Shown piece by piece: positions 39,717-45,555 of a stretch of 64,000 bases of DNA. Both the position numbers and the translations under genes were made by a program. Origin of the DNA: a virus; the IMG/VR virus record IMGVR_UViG_3300036766_001793, positions 62,001-126,000 of that record. The stretch is one strand, 5' to 3'. Every line of letters starts with the position of its first letter. The first letter of the stretch is position 1. The notes beneath the pieces are model-generated. The model had not been told where the DNA came from. It did no database searches and saw only the letters and a program-made list of their open reading frames with translations.

Positions 39717-39806
39717 TGGAGGAAGGGAGGGGAGTCGAACCCCCACGCCCCTCTCGGGGCAACCCGCTCTCAAGGCGGGCGCCGCCACCGTTCGGCTGGC
39801 CCTTCC
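39717..39806 (-). tRNA. tRNA-Ser(UGA)
   Basis: Class II RNA of 90 nt; acceptor GGAAGGG/CCCTTCC with encoded CCA. Stem CCCGC/GCGGG with loop CTTGAGA gives anticodon UGA. Position 8 is C. Confidence 0.88.
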
Positions 39807-39807
39807 G

Positions 39808-40206
39808 CTAGCCCCAGATGCTGGTGCGCCTCGGCATGTGCGGGCGTCCCGCCAGCTTCGTCCGGTCGAAGACGGGGAACACGAGCAACGGGCGCTCCGA
39901 CTGTGCCATCCCGTCCAGGAAGTACGCCTTCCAGATGTCGCCGCCGTCCTCGCCCAACCCGGTGAGTGTGATGAGCACCCCGGGGAGCTTGGCGGAGGCG
40001 GCGATCATGTCCTCCTCCCACTGGTACCACTTCAACTCGCTGGACGACCACCCGTCCCGGTCGAAGATCTCCTCCCCGAGGGCGGCGTGCAGTGCCTCAA
40101 TGTAGTCGGCCCTCGGCGCCTGCAACGGGAGGAGCGACGTGTGCCCGTCGAGCTCTTGGTCCGTGAGCGGCCTCAGCTCCACCCTGAACTGCGTGTGATA
40201 GCCCAT
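39808..40206 (-). CDS. Hypothetical protein, 132 aa
   Basis: The ATG at 40206 gives MGYHTQFRVELRPLTDQELD; the longer frame runs through tRNA-Ser(GGA) and is rejected. GGAG lies about 7 nt before the ATG. The middle (WSSSELKWYQWEEDMIAASA then LPGVLITLTGLGEDGGDIWK) has the pattern of a widespread small phage/bacterial protein with a strand-rich body and an EDGGDIWK motif; function unknown. Confidence 0.6.
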   Translation of the reverse strand: MGYHTQFRVELRPLTDQELDGHTSLLPLQAPRADYIEALHAALGEEIFDRDGWSSSELKWYQWEEDMIAASAKLPGVLITLTGLGEDGGDIWKAYFLDGMAQSERPLLVFPVFDRTKLAGRPHMPRRTSIWG

Positions 40207-40220
40207 AGCTCGTCTCCTTG

Positions 40221-40313
40221 TGGAGGAAGGTAAGGGGTTCGAACCCTTGGGCCGCGCAAACCGCGACCACGCGCTTTCCAAGCGCGCCCGATAATCCCCT
40301 CCGGCAACCTTCC
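40221..40313 (-). tRNA. tRNA-Ser(GGA)
   Basis: Class II RNA of 93 nt; acceptor GGAAGGT/ACCTTCC with encoded CCA and variable arm GTCGCGGTTTGCGCGGC. Stem CGCGC/GCGCG with loop TTGGAAA gives anticodon GGA. Confidence 0.9.
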
Positions 40314-40314
40314 A

Positions 40315-40533
40315 TCAGCGGCGGATCACGTGCCCGAAGTGCCAGTACCCGCACCCGTGCAGGTAGGCGGCCATCCCCGGGTTCTCGAAGACGGCCATGG
40401 CCGCCTCAGCGTCCTCTCGGACGTAGTAGCACCTCTTGTTGGCCTGGTCGCAGAGTATCCGACCGCCCTTGGCCACGTAGGCCTTGGGCTCGTCGTTGAT
40501 CCTACCGGGCCTGAGGTAGAACTCGATAGACAT
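40315..40533 (-). CDS. Hypothetical protein, 72 aa
   Basis: The ATG at 40533 is chosen because the longer frame runs through tRNA-Ala. The product starts MSIEFYLRPGRINDEPKAYV and ends CGYWHFGHVIRR. It ends 1 nt before tRNA-Ser(GGA). No family is recognised. Confidence 0.5.
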   Translation of the reverse strand: MSIEFYLRPGRINDEPKAYVAKGGRILCDQANKRCYYVREDAEAAMAVFENPGMAAYLHGCGYWHFGHVIRR

Positions 40534-40554
40534 GCGGACATGGTACCGAGATGC

Positions 40555-40629
40555 TGGTGGATCTGGCGAGAGTCGAACTCGCATTCCCTCGTTGCGACGG
40601 AGGTGTTCTCCCATTGCCACTACAGACCC
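40555..40629 (-). tRNA. tRNA-Ala(CGC)
   Basis: Acceptor GGGTCTG/CAGATCC holds the G3.U70 pair that defines Ala tRNAs; A73 and CCA are encoded. Loop GTCGCAA gives anticodon CGC; the last pair of the anticodon stem is a C.C mismatch. Confidence 0.85.
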
Positions 40630-40862
40630 AACTTGGAGGCTCTCCACTTCCTCATGGAGAGTTTGTGGCACTCGCGGCACTTGCGCTTCTCCACCCGACC
40701 ATCAGCTGGACTGGCCTGCGTCTGGCGGTGCGCTCCGCGTGTAAGGCGGCCGCCTTCGCATTCCCCCAAACTCGAGAACCAGGTCGCAGTGATCAATCCG
40801 CGCCTGGTTGCTTCTGCGAGCGGTTTTGTGCCCTGGCAACGCCCCGAGGGACGTTTGGCCAT
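40620..40862 (-). CDS. Small Cys-containing protein, 80 aa
   Basis: The product starts MAKRPSGRCQGTKPLAEATR and ends with a zinc-knuckle-like CRECHKLSMRKWRASK. Its UAG stop is formed by nucleotides 8-10 of tRNA-Ala. Function is unknown; nucleic-acid binding is plausible from the Arg/Lys and Cys content. Confidence 0.45.
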   Translation of the reverse strand: MAKRPSGRCQGTKPLAEATRRGLITATWFSSLGECEGGRLTRGAHRQTQASPADGRVEKRKCRECHKLSMRKWRASKLGL

Positions 40863-40883
40863 GCAGTTTCCACCGTTCTCCTA

Positions 40884-40959
40884 TGGTCCCTCGTACCGGA
40901 GTCGAACCGGTCGTCTCCTACTCGACAGGCAGGCATGTTGGCCGATACACCAACGAGGG
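40884..40959 (-). tRNA. tRNA-Asp(GUC)
   Basis: Acceptor CCCTCGT/ACGAGGG, A73 and encoded CCA. Stem CCTGC/GTAGG with loop CTGTCGA gives anticodon GUC. Confidence 0.88.
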
Positions 40960-41088
40960 GTGTCCCGACGCCCTGCGGGGGCTTCCCCGCACTCCCCGGC
41001 CCGGCGGCCATCCCTTCGCGGGGGCGTTGCGATGCGCCGCTGGCTCGGCTAAGTCCCGGGCTGCGCCCTGGTATCCGGCGGCGGCCCC

Positions 41089-41919
41089 TTAGTCCGGGGC
41101 GTCGGTGCTGTGGTGCCGGCAGAGGGATTCGAACCCCCAATGCGCGGACGCGCCTGCTCTACAGGCAGGTGCCCTTCCTACTGGGCGTCGCCGGCGTGCT
41201 GCCCCACGATGGGGTTGCCCTGGCGGAACTCCGAGAAGGACCTGGCCCTCCCGTCGCCCCCTGGCCCCGAAGAGCTCGAGCGGCGCGAGGCCGGCGGCCG
41301 GCCTCGATGCGGCGCTGAGCCTCTGGTCCACCACCTGGCGTCCCCTGAGGTTGCTGTAGCTGGTCAGCAGGATCTCGCCCCCGGCGACGTGGGCCCTCTT
41401 GTTGCTCCTGGCCTCGCCCCGCCACTGGGAGGCCGCCCTGGCGTCCCTCGGGTCGAGGAACAGGGTCGCGTCGCTCCACGGGCCGCCGTCCCTGGAGGAC
41501 CGGCCGTCCTTGAAGGAGTACGACCCGCCCATCTTGGTCCTGAAGCCTGTCTCGCCACGCTGCAGGCGGCCAGGCTCCTGCGTCGCGCTTGGCCCGCCGC
41601 TGGGCGGCCCAGGGCTCCTGTGGGCGGCGGCCGAGCCACTGGGCAGCTGGTCGGGCCGGGCCGCCTCCGGTTTCGGCCGCCCCTGGCCGAACCGCTCACC
41701 GCGTTCCCCGTACCGTTTCGCCCACTCCTGCCTGGCCCGCTCGCCTATCGCCCTGCCTGGGTGGCCCCCTGCCGGGGCCTCGTAGTACCGCCCGCCCCTC
41801 GGGCCGACCTTGACGTCGGCGCCTGCCGGGGCTCTGCCCCTCCTGCCGAGGTGCACGCGGTTGACCTCGCCGGAGAGCGCGATGACTGAGTCCAGGGTGG
41901 AGGCGAGGTCCATCCGCAT
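41089..41919 (-). CDS. GPRGGR-module protein, apparently frameshifted near its C-terminus
   Basis: The 276-residue frame starts MRMDLASTLDSVIALSGEVN and carries the module GADVKVGPRGGRYYEAP at about residues 33-50. The rest is rich in Gly, Pro and Arg, with a coherent stretch to about residue 215 (SDATLFLDPRDARAASQW). After the G5 run at 41257-41261 the annotated frame becomes Arg-rich and runs through tRNA-Tyr. Removing one G gives a better end (SFSEFRQGNPIVGQHAGDAQ, stop UAG at 41178). So the true gene may end at 41178. Role unknown; probably virion-associated like its module-sharing relatives. Confidence 0.55.
   Translation of the reverse strand: MRMDLASTLDSVIALSGEVNRVHLGRRGRAPAGADVKVGPRGGRYYEAPAGGHPGRAIGERARQEWAKRYGERGERFGQGRPKPEAARPDQLPSGSAAAHRSPGPPSGGPSATQEPGRLQRGETGFRTKMGGSYSFKDGRSSRDGGPWSDATLFLDPRDARAASQWRGEARSNKRAHVAGGEILLTSYSNLRGRQVVDQRLSAASRPAAGLAPLELFGARGRREGQVLLGVPPGQPHRGAARRRRPVGRAPACRAGASAHWGFESLCRHHSTDAPD
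41111..41195 (-). tRNA. tRNA-Tyr(GUA)
   Basis: Class II RNA of 85 nt; acceptor GCCGGCG/TGCCGGC, A73 and encoded CCA, with variable arm CGCGTCCGCGC. Stem CCTGC/GCAGG with loop CTGTAGA gives anticodon GUA. Confidence 0.9.
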
Positions 41920-41960
41920 ACCATACCGCCGGCACCAACGGAATGGTACCCTTGTGCTGC

Positions 41961-42034
41961 TGGCTCCGGCGCAGGGAGTCGAACCCCGATGAACAGGTTA
42001 ACAGCCTGTCGTCTTACCCTTGGACGACGCCGGA
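41961..42034 (-). tRNA. tRNA-Asn(GUU)
   Basis: Acceptor TCCGGCG/CGCCGGA, G73 and encoded CCA. Stem ACAGG/CCTGT with loop CTGTTAA gives anticodon GUU. Confidence 0.9.
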
Positions 42035-42058
42035 ATGCATAGCTGACGCTGCTTTGAC

Positions 42059-42122
42059 GCGGGCCGTCCGTCTCGAGCGGACGCCTCCCCGAGGGGGTGT
42101 GCTGTCTTTACACCAGGCCTGC
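42059..42122 (-). pseudogene. tRNA remnant
   Basis: A 64-nt stretch keeps an acceptor-like stem (GCAGGCC with GGCCCGC, one A.C mismatch), a D-arm and a perfect T-stem with loop CTCGAGA. The anticodon arm has shrunk to CCCCCTCGGGG and no CCA follows. It reads as a decayed tRNA. Confidence 0.4.
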
Positions 42123-42125
42123 GCT

Positions 42126-42199
42126 TGGAACCCGCCGGCCGAGTCCAACGGCCACCTCCGGCCCCGCGGCCGGTGCGCTGACGCTACGCCAGACGGGTT
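42126..42199 (-). tRNA. tRNA-like gene, isotype uncertain
   Basis: Acceptor ACCCGTC/GGCGGGT, U73 and encoded CCA, with normal D- and T-stems (T-loop TTGGACT). The anticodon arm is one nucleotide short: CCGGC/GCCGG with a 6-nt loop CGCGGG. It may be a damaged gene or a base lost in a G run. Confidence 0.5.
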
Positions 42200-42203
42200 G
42201 CTT

Positions 42204-42290
42204 TGGTCGAAGAGGAGGGGGTCGAACCCTCACGCCCTTCCGGGCACAGGCCTCTCATGCCTGCGCGTATGCCGTTTCGCCACTCTCCGG
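42204..42290 (-). tRNA. tRNA-Leu(GAG), normal long variable arm
   Basis: Class II RNA of 87 nt; acceptor CGGAGAG/CTCTTCG, A73 and encoded CCA, variable arm TGCCCGGAAGGGCG. Stem CAGGC/GCCTG with loop ATGAGAG gives anticodon GAG. It contrasts with the three short-armed Leu tRNAs. Confidence 0.88.
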
Positions 42291-42365
42291 TTCTTGTGGG
42301 GGCGCGCTGAGCTCCAGTTGCTTTACGCCAGCGGCCCTGTGGGGCCTGTACCTCCCCCTGCTTGG

Positions 42366-42503
42366 CTATGCCCGGGAGCCGTCCTCCGACCCGGTGGTCG
42401 CCGGGCGCGGCGGGCCCTTGGGCCCAGACGGCCCCTGCGGGGACGCCTGGGTCTGCGGCTCCGGGGCCTTCGGTCTCTCGAGCACCTGCGTCTGGGCCGT
42501 CAT
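42366..42503 (-). CDS. Small Pro-rich protein, 45 aa
   Basis: The ATG overlaps the stop of the preceding 85-residue gene (ATGA). The product is Pro/Gln/Gly-rich (MTAQTQVLERPKAPEPQTQA at the start) and likely disordered. Translational coupling is the main support. Confidence 0.45.
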   Translation of the reverse strand: MTAQTQVLERPKAPEPQTQASPQGPSGPKGPPRPATTGSEDGSRA

Positions 42504-42757
42504 GCGGTCGCCGGCTTGGGCACGTTTCCGTACCAGCGCTCTATGACCTCCAGCGGGCGCCAGGCCTCTGCCGGGCACTCGGAGAACCCTTCCTGGGCCC
42601 GCCCGGTGAAGTTCACCCTCCGCTCGAGGCGGGCCGCCTGGAGCTCGGGGTACCTGTCGCAGTATTCGCAGGCCGCCGGCGCGTGGAGGACCTGCGCGTC
42701 GCAGTGCGGGAACGGCGCGTCGGAGTCGAACCCGTCGCGCTCCCTGGTGAATCTCAT
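42500..42757 (-). CDS. Hypothetical protein with CxxC, 85 aa
   Basis: The ATG at 42757 has AGGAG upstream. The product starts MRFTRERDGFDSDAPFPHCD and contains CEYCDRYPELQAARLERRVN, a zinc-knuckle-like pair. The longer frame reaches into tRNA-Lys(UUU) and is rejected. Function unknown. Confidence 0.55.
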   Translation of the reverse strand: MRFTRERDGFDSDAPFPHCDAQVLHAPAACEYCDRYPELQAARLERRVNFTGRAQEGFSECPAEAWRPLEVIERWYGNVPKPATA

Positions 42758-42778
42758 CTCGTGTTCTCCTACTCTTCT

Positions 42779-42853
42779 TGGTACCTCCGGCGGGATTCGA
42801 ACCTGCACTTCCTGGATTAAAAGTCCAGTACGCTGCCATTACGTCACAGAGGC
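42779..42853 (-). tRNA. tRNA-Lys(UUU)
   Basis: Acceptor GCCTCTG/CGGAGGT, A73 and encoded CCA. Stem CTGGA/TCCAG with loop CTTTTAA gives anticodon UUU. Confidence 0.9.
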
Positions 42854-42866
42854 ACCTTACACATTC

Positions 42867-42942
42867 TGGAGCGGCCGGCGGGGCTCGAACCCGCGGTCTC
42901 CGCCTTGGCGAGGCGGCGCGCTGCCAGCTGCGCCACGGCCGC
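42867..42942 (-). tRNA. tRNA-Gly(GCC)
   Basis: Acceptor GCGGCCG/CGGCCGC, U73 and encoded CCA. Stem CCGCC/GGCGG with loop TCGCCAA gives anticodon GCC with C33. Confidence 0.87.
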
Positions 42943-42944
42943 GA

Positions 42945-43003
42945 AGGGGGGGCGCATTGCGCCCCCGGTGGAATCCTACTCCGGGGACTGGCCCCGTTTC
43001 AGA
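42945..43003 (-). repeat. Two hairpins in a tRNA spacer
   Basis: The spacer before tRNA-Gly(GCC) holds a perfect hairpin (GGGGGCGC with GCGCCCCC) and, 12 nt further, CGGGG-CCAGT-CCCCG. The second has a loop like the C[C/T]AGTCA hairpins elsewhere in the array. No gene is seen here. Confidence 0.45.
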
Positions 43004-43082
43004 TTCGCTATTGCGGGGGACCGCCTGCCCCTTCCCCACGCACTCCGGCCCCCTCACCTGCGGGGCCGGCCCCGGACTTCCT

Positions 43083-43159
43083 TGGTCAGTGAGGAGGGAG
43101 TCGAACCCACGGCCTCTTCGTCCCGAACGAAGCGCTCTGCCAGACTGAGCTACACACTG
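43083..43159 (-). tRNA. tRNA-Pro(CGG)
   Basis: Acceptor CAGTGTG/CTCACTG with C1-G72 and A73 (Pro-like) and encoded CCA. Stem CTTCG/CGAAG with loop TTCGGGA gives anticodon CGG. Confidence 0.9.
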
Positions 43160-43286
43160 ACATTCTAGGCCGCCACGCGGCTGGTCACCAATTTTGGTTC
43201 GGCCCTCGCCAGGCCCAGCGGCGGTCAAGCCTCTGGCTCTCCCCGGGTCGGGCCTCCCCTCAACGACTGTCGACCGTCCGACCCGG

Positions 43287-43303
43287 CCCGGTGACTAGCC
43301 GAC
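43287..43303 (-). repeat. C[C/T]AGTCA-loop hairpin, copy 1
   Basis: On the minus strand GTCGGCTAGTCACCGGG forms a short stem around loop CTAGTCA. The motif GGCTAGTCACCG matches the other copies while stem bases differ. Confidence 0.5.
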
Positions 43304-43468
43304 ACCTGGTCCTGACAGCCTCACGTAGCCTAATCGGCAACGCCCGCTTCCCGCGCGCCGGTATGCCCTCTCGCTGGCCTCCGCCTGGCTGAGGCGCGCG
43401 ATCGGTCTTGGGAGGGGGCCGACCGCGCCGCGGCGGTCAACCCGCGAGGGCCGGCCCCCTCCCTCGGG

Positions 43469-43485
43469 GGCGGTGACTGGCCGCC
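43469..43485 (-). repeat. C[C/T]AGTCA-loop hairpin, copy 2
   Basis: On the minus strand GGCGG-CCAGTCA-CCGCC: a perfect 5-bp stem and 7-nt loop. The stem differs from copy 3 by compensating changes. Confidence 0.55.
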
Positions 43486-43518
43486 GTCCTCTCATCAGTC
43501 CGATCCTAATACAACCTT

Positions 43519-43592
43519 TGGTCAGGGAGGAGGGGGACGATCCCTCTCCACGCGGTCCCAAACCGCGAATGCAGCCCCTACACCACTCCCTG
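43519..43592 (-). tRNA. tRNA-Pro(UGG)
   Basis: Acceptor CAGGGAG/CTCCCTG, A73 and encoded CCA. Stem CGCGG/CCGCG with loop TTTGGGA gives anticodon UGG. The T-loop is unusual (ATCGTCC, A54). Confidence 0.87.
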
Positions 43593-43718
43593 GTTAGCGT
43601 CGCCCAGTCCTACTCCGATATGGCCATCTCTCAAAGAGTACCGAGCTCTCGGTTGGGCCGCCCGCCAGCATCTCCCGGGGGGCGGTCGTCCCTCAGCGCC
43701 TTTCGCCCTCTCCCCGGC

Positions 43719-43735
43719 GTCGGTGACTGGCCGAC
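43719..43735 (-). repeat. C[C/T]AGTCA-loop hairpin, copy 3
   Basis: On the minus strand GTCGG-CCAGTCA-CCGAC: a perfect 5-bp stem and 7-nt loop in the spacer before tRNA-Pro(UGG). Confidence 0.55.
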
Positions 43736-43761
43736 ACAGGTTACCGAGAGATCATCGCAAT

Positions 43762-43838
43762 TGGTCAAGCTGGCGGGGATCGAACCCACGGCCTCGTGAC
43801 CCCCAGTCACGCGCGCTGCCAAACTGCGCCACAGCCTG
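43762..43838 (-). tRNA. tRNA-Pro(GGG)
   Basis: Acceptor CAGGCTG/CAGCTTG, A73 and encoded CCA. Stem CGTGA/TCACG with loop CTGGGGG gives anticodon GGG. Confidence 0.9.
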
Positions 43839-44013
43839 ATGGCCCCGCGGCGCCAGGTTCGCCCCTGCAATCCCCCTCTTCGGGGGCCGGGGCCCTCCGG
43901 CCCTCGGGGCCGGCCTGGCGTGAAGGGAGTTACCGCCCGGCGGGGGGAGCTTGCCTTGCCACCCGCCGGGGGCCCGAGGTGGTCAGCGGACGGCAAGCCG
44001 CCCGCGGGGTTTC

Positions 44014-44087
44014 TGGGGTGCAGGACGGGATTCGAACCCGTATCAGCTGGGTCACAGCCGGCCGTTCTGCCCTTGAACTACCCGCAC
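44014..44087 (-). tRNA. tRNA-His(GUG)
   Basis: Acceptor GTGCGGG/CCTGCAC, C73 (His-like) and encoded CCA. Loop CTGTGAC gives anticodon GUG. The anticodon stem has a C29.A41 mismatch. The base before position 1 is T, so the G-1 needed for His charging is not encoded. Confidence 0.87.
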
Positions 44088-44188
44088 ATGGGGCCCCGTT
44101 GACTGCGGGCCCATTCCGCGACCGGCACGGAGCTCACACCGGCAGCTTGGCCTGGCCCTCGCGGACGCGTAGGAGGCTCTAAGGTGGA

Positions 44189-44262
44189 TGGTGGCCTCGA
44201 GGGGACTCGAACCCCTTCCTCGTCCTTGAGAGGGACGTGTCCTGCCGTTAGACCACGAGGCC
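44189..44262 (-). tRNA. tRNA-Glu(CUC)
   Basis: Acceptor GGCCTCG/CGAGGCC, A73 and encoded CCA. Stem CGTCC/GGACG with loop CTCTCAA gives anticodon CUC. Confidence 0.9.
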
Positions 44263-44299
44263 GCGGCCTGAGGCCGCGCTCTCGGCCTGGCTGGGTGGG

Positions 44300-44374
44300 T
44301 GGTGGTCCCGGCGGGGGTCGAACCCGCCCCTGGCGCTTGAAAGGCGCCCGTCCTGACCGCTAGACCACGGGACC
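44300..44374 (-). tRNA. tRNA-Glu(UUC)
   Basis: Acceptor GGTCCCG/CGGGACC, A73 and encoded CCA. Stem GGCGC/GCGCC with loop CTTTCAA gives anticodon UUC. Confidence 0.9.
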
Positions 44375-44537
44375 GTGGCTGCTTGCCCCCGGGTGAGCCA
44401 GTTCTTCGCTGGCGGCCGAGTCGGTACCGGTTTTCCCCGGGCGCAGTGGCCCGCCACTATTCGCGGCGCGGCGACTGGCGGCTCGTTCGGCCCTCCGACC
44501 GGGCCTGGCCGCTACGCTGCGCGCCGCTAGGCGGATG

Positions 44538-44612
44538 TGGTACCCGCGCCGGGAGTCGAACCCGGACCTCAACTTTAGGGGAGTTGCGTCCTATCCATTG
44601 GACCACGTGGGC
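44538..44612 (-). tRNA. tRNA-Arg(CCU)
   Basis: Acceptor GCCCACG/CGCGGGT with an A5.C68 mismatch, A73 and encoded CCA. Stem CAACT/AGTTG with loop CCCCTAA gives anticodon CCU with C33. Confidence 0.83.
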
Positions 44613-44689
44613 ATCTGTCTGGCGGCGGGGATGGCGCCCCGCCGCGATCTGAAGGTTCCCGCTGAGACCAGCCCCGCGGGAAGTGACCC

Positions 44690-44707
44690 CCGGTGACTAC
44701 TAGCCGG
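44690..44707 (-). repeat. C[C/T]AGTCA-loop hairpin, copy 4 (variant)
   Basis: On the minus strand CCGG-CTAGTAGTCA-CCGG: a 4-bp stem and a loop with a 3-nt duplication (TAG) relative to the other copies. Confidence 0.45.
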
Positions 44708-44771
44708 CGGACTATACCCCCCTGGGGCCGTCCTGAACCGCGATCGGAGGGCGCCGCGCGCCCGCCTTCTC

Positions 44772-44846
44772 TGGTGCCCCAGGACGGAATCGAACCGCCT
44801 GCTCCCTCCGTGTAGAGGAGGAGCTCTTCCGGTGAGCTACTGGGGC
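44772..44846 (-). tRNA. tRNA-Val(UAC)
   Basis: Acceptor GCCCCAG/CTGGGGC, A73 and encoded CCA. Stem CCTCC/GGAGG with loop TCTACAC gives anticodon UAC with C33. Confidence 0.87.
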
Positions 44847-44982
44847 GAGTCATCCCCCAGATAGTACCGGGGGCGGATTAGGTATTCGCGGGGCTCTCCG
44901 GCCCCTTGGCGGGCCGCCGGGCGGGGCGTAGCCCCGCCGCTGGCTGGTGTGAATCTGCCATAGCGACCCCTTTCGGCTTGAT

Positions 44983-45057
44983 TGGCAGGAGCGGCGGGAA
45001 TCGAACCCGCATCTTCAGTTTTGGAGACTGGCGCCCTAGCCTTTGGACGACGCACCT
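44983..45057 (-). tRNA. tRNA-Trp(CCA)
   Basis: Acceptor AGGTGCG/CGCTCCT (U4.U69 mismatch), G73 and encoded CCA. Loop CTCCAAA gives anticodon CCA. The anticodon stem has a C27.A43 mismatch. It is the first tRNA of the array in transcription order. Confidence 0.87.
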
Positions 45058-45117
45058 ACTGCCTGAATGACAGGATACCGCGCCGGCCGCGGCTTGTACA
45101 CCCCGCCCGGGCGCTTT

Positions 45118-45555
45118 TCAGTGTTTCCCCAGCCGCTCGAGGAATGAGATGAAGCGCCCGTTGGTCAGGGCCCCGGGCCTCCTGGACCTCATGTACCTGA
45201 TGAGCTCCGGCCCGGATCTGCCCGTCAGCTTGTGGACGGCCATCGCGTTGACGAGGGAGGACCTGTTCAGGCCGGCCGCGCAGTGGACCAGCACGCGCCC
45301 GCCGGACGACACGGCGGAGCACACCCTGGAGACCACCTCGTCGAGGTCCTCGCGGTCCGGGAGTGGCCCGTCCTCTATCTGCCACCTGAGCTCTGTGAAC
45401 GGCCCGCGGCCGCCGCCGCCGGAGAACGGTGGGTCCCCGTTGAGGTTCACCACGTAGTCTATGCCGAGGTCGAGGACCTCGCCCTCGCCCTCCCGGCCCT
45501 GGACAGACCCGGACTGCCAGAGCCTGCCGGGGATGATCTCATAGAGCTCGGTCAT
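45118..45555 (-). CDS. Dual-specificity / tyrosine phosphatase
   Basis: The 145-residue protein has the phosphatase signature VHCAAGLNRSS (HCxxGxxRS, Cys nucleophile at about residue 93) and an upstream acidic-loop region (WQIEDGPLPDREDLDEVVSR) where the general-acid Asp usually lies. The fold start (ELYEIIPGRLWQSG, then LGIDYVVNLNG) is typical of compact DSPs. It overlaps the module protein upstream by 4 nt. It may dephosphorylate proteins, RNA 5' ends or phosphoinositides; substrate is unknown. Confidence 0.85.
   Translation of the reverse strand: MTELYEIIPGRLWQSGSVQGREGEGEVLDLGIDYVVNLNGDPPFSGGGGRGPFTELRWQIEDGPLPDREDLDEVVSRVCSAVSSGGRVLVHCAAGLNRSSLVNAMAVHKLTGRSGPELIRYMRSRRPGALTNGRFISFLERLGKH

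Larger units (their letters stand above)
43160..43518 (-). other. Long tRNA spacer without a gene
   Basis: This 359-nt spacer between tRNA-Pro(UGG) and tRNA-Pro(CGG) has no coherent reading frame, no cloverleaf and no strong promoter. It is GC-rich, with two of the C[C/T]AGTCA hairpins (43287-43303, 43469-43485). On the minus strand a CTGATGAG sequence occurs near 43495 but no full hammerhead core follows. Confidence 0.5.

Noticed and set aside
40960-41100. Large stem-enclosed spacer (GACGCCC...GGGCGTC) as a possible structured RNA or tmRNA
   Set aside because: No tRNA-like end, tag frame or conserved core; GC-rich sequence easily forms such stems by chance.
43480-43510. Possible hammerhead ribozyme (CTGATGAG on the minus strand)
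   Set aside because: The second core element (CGAAA after a helix) and a cleavage triplet in the right place are missing.
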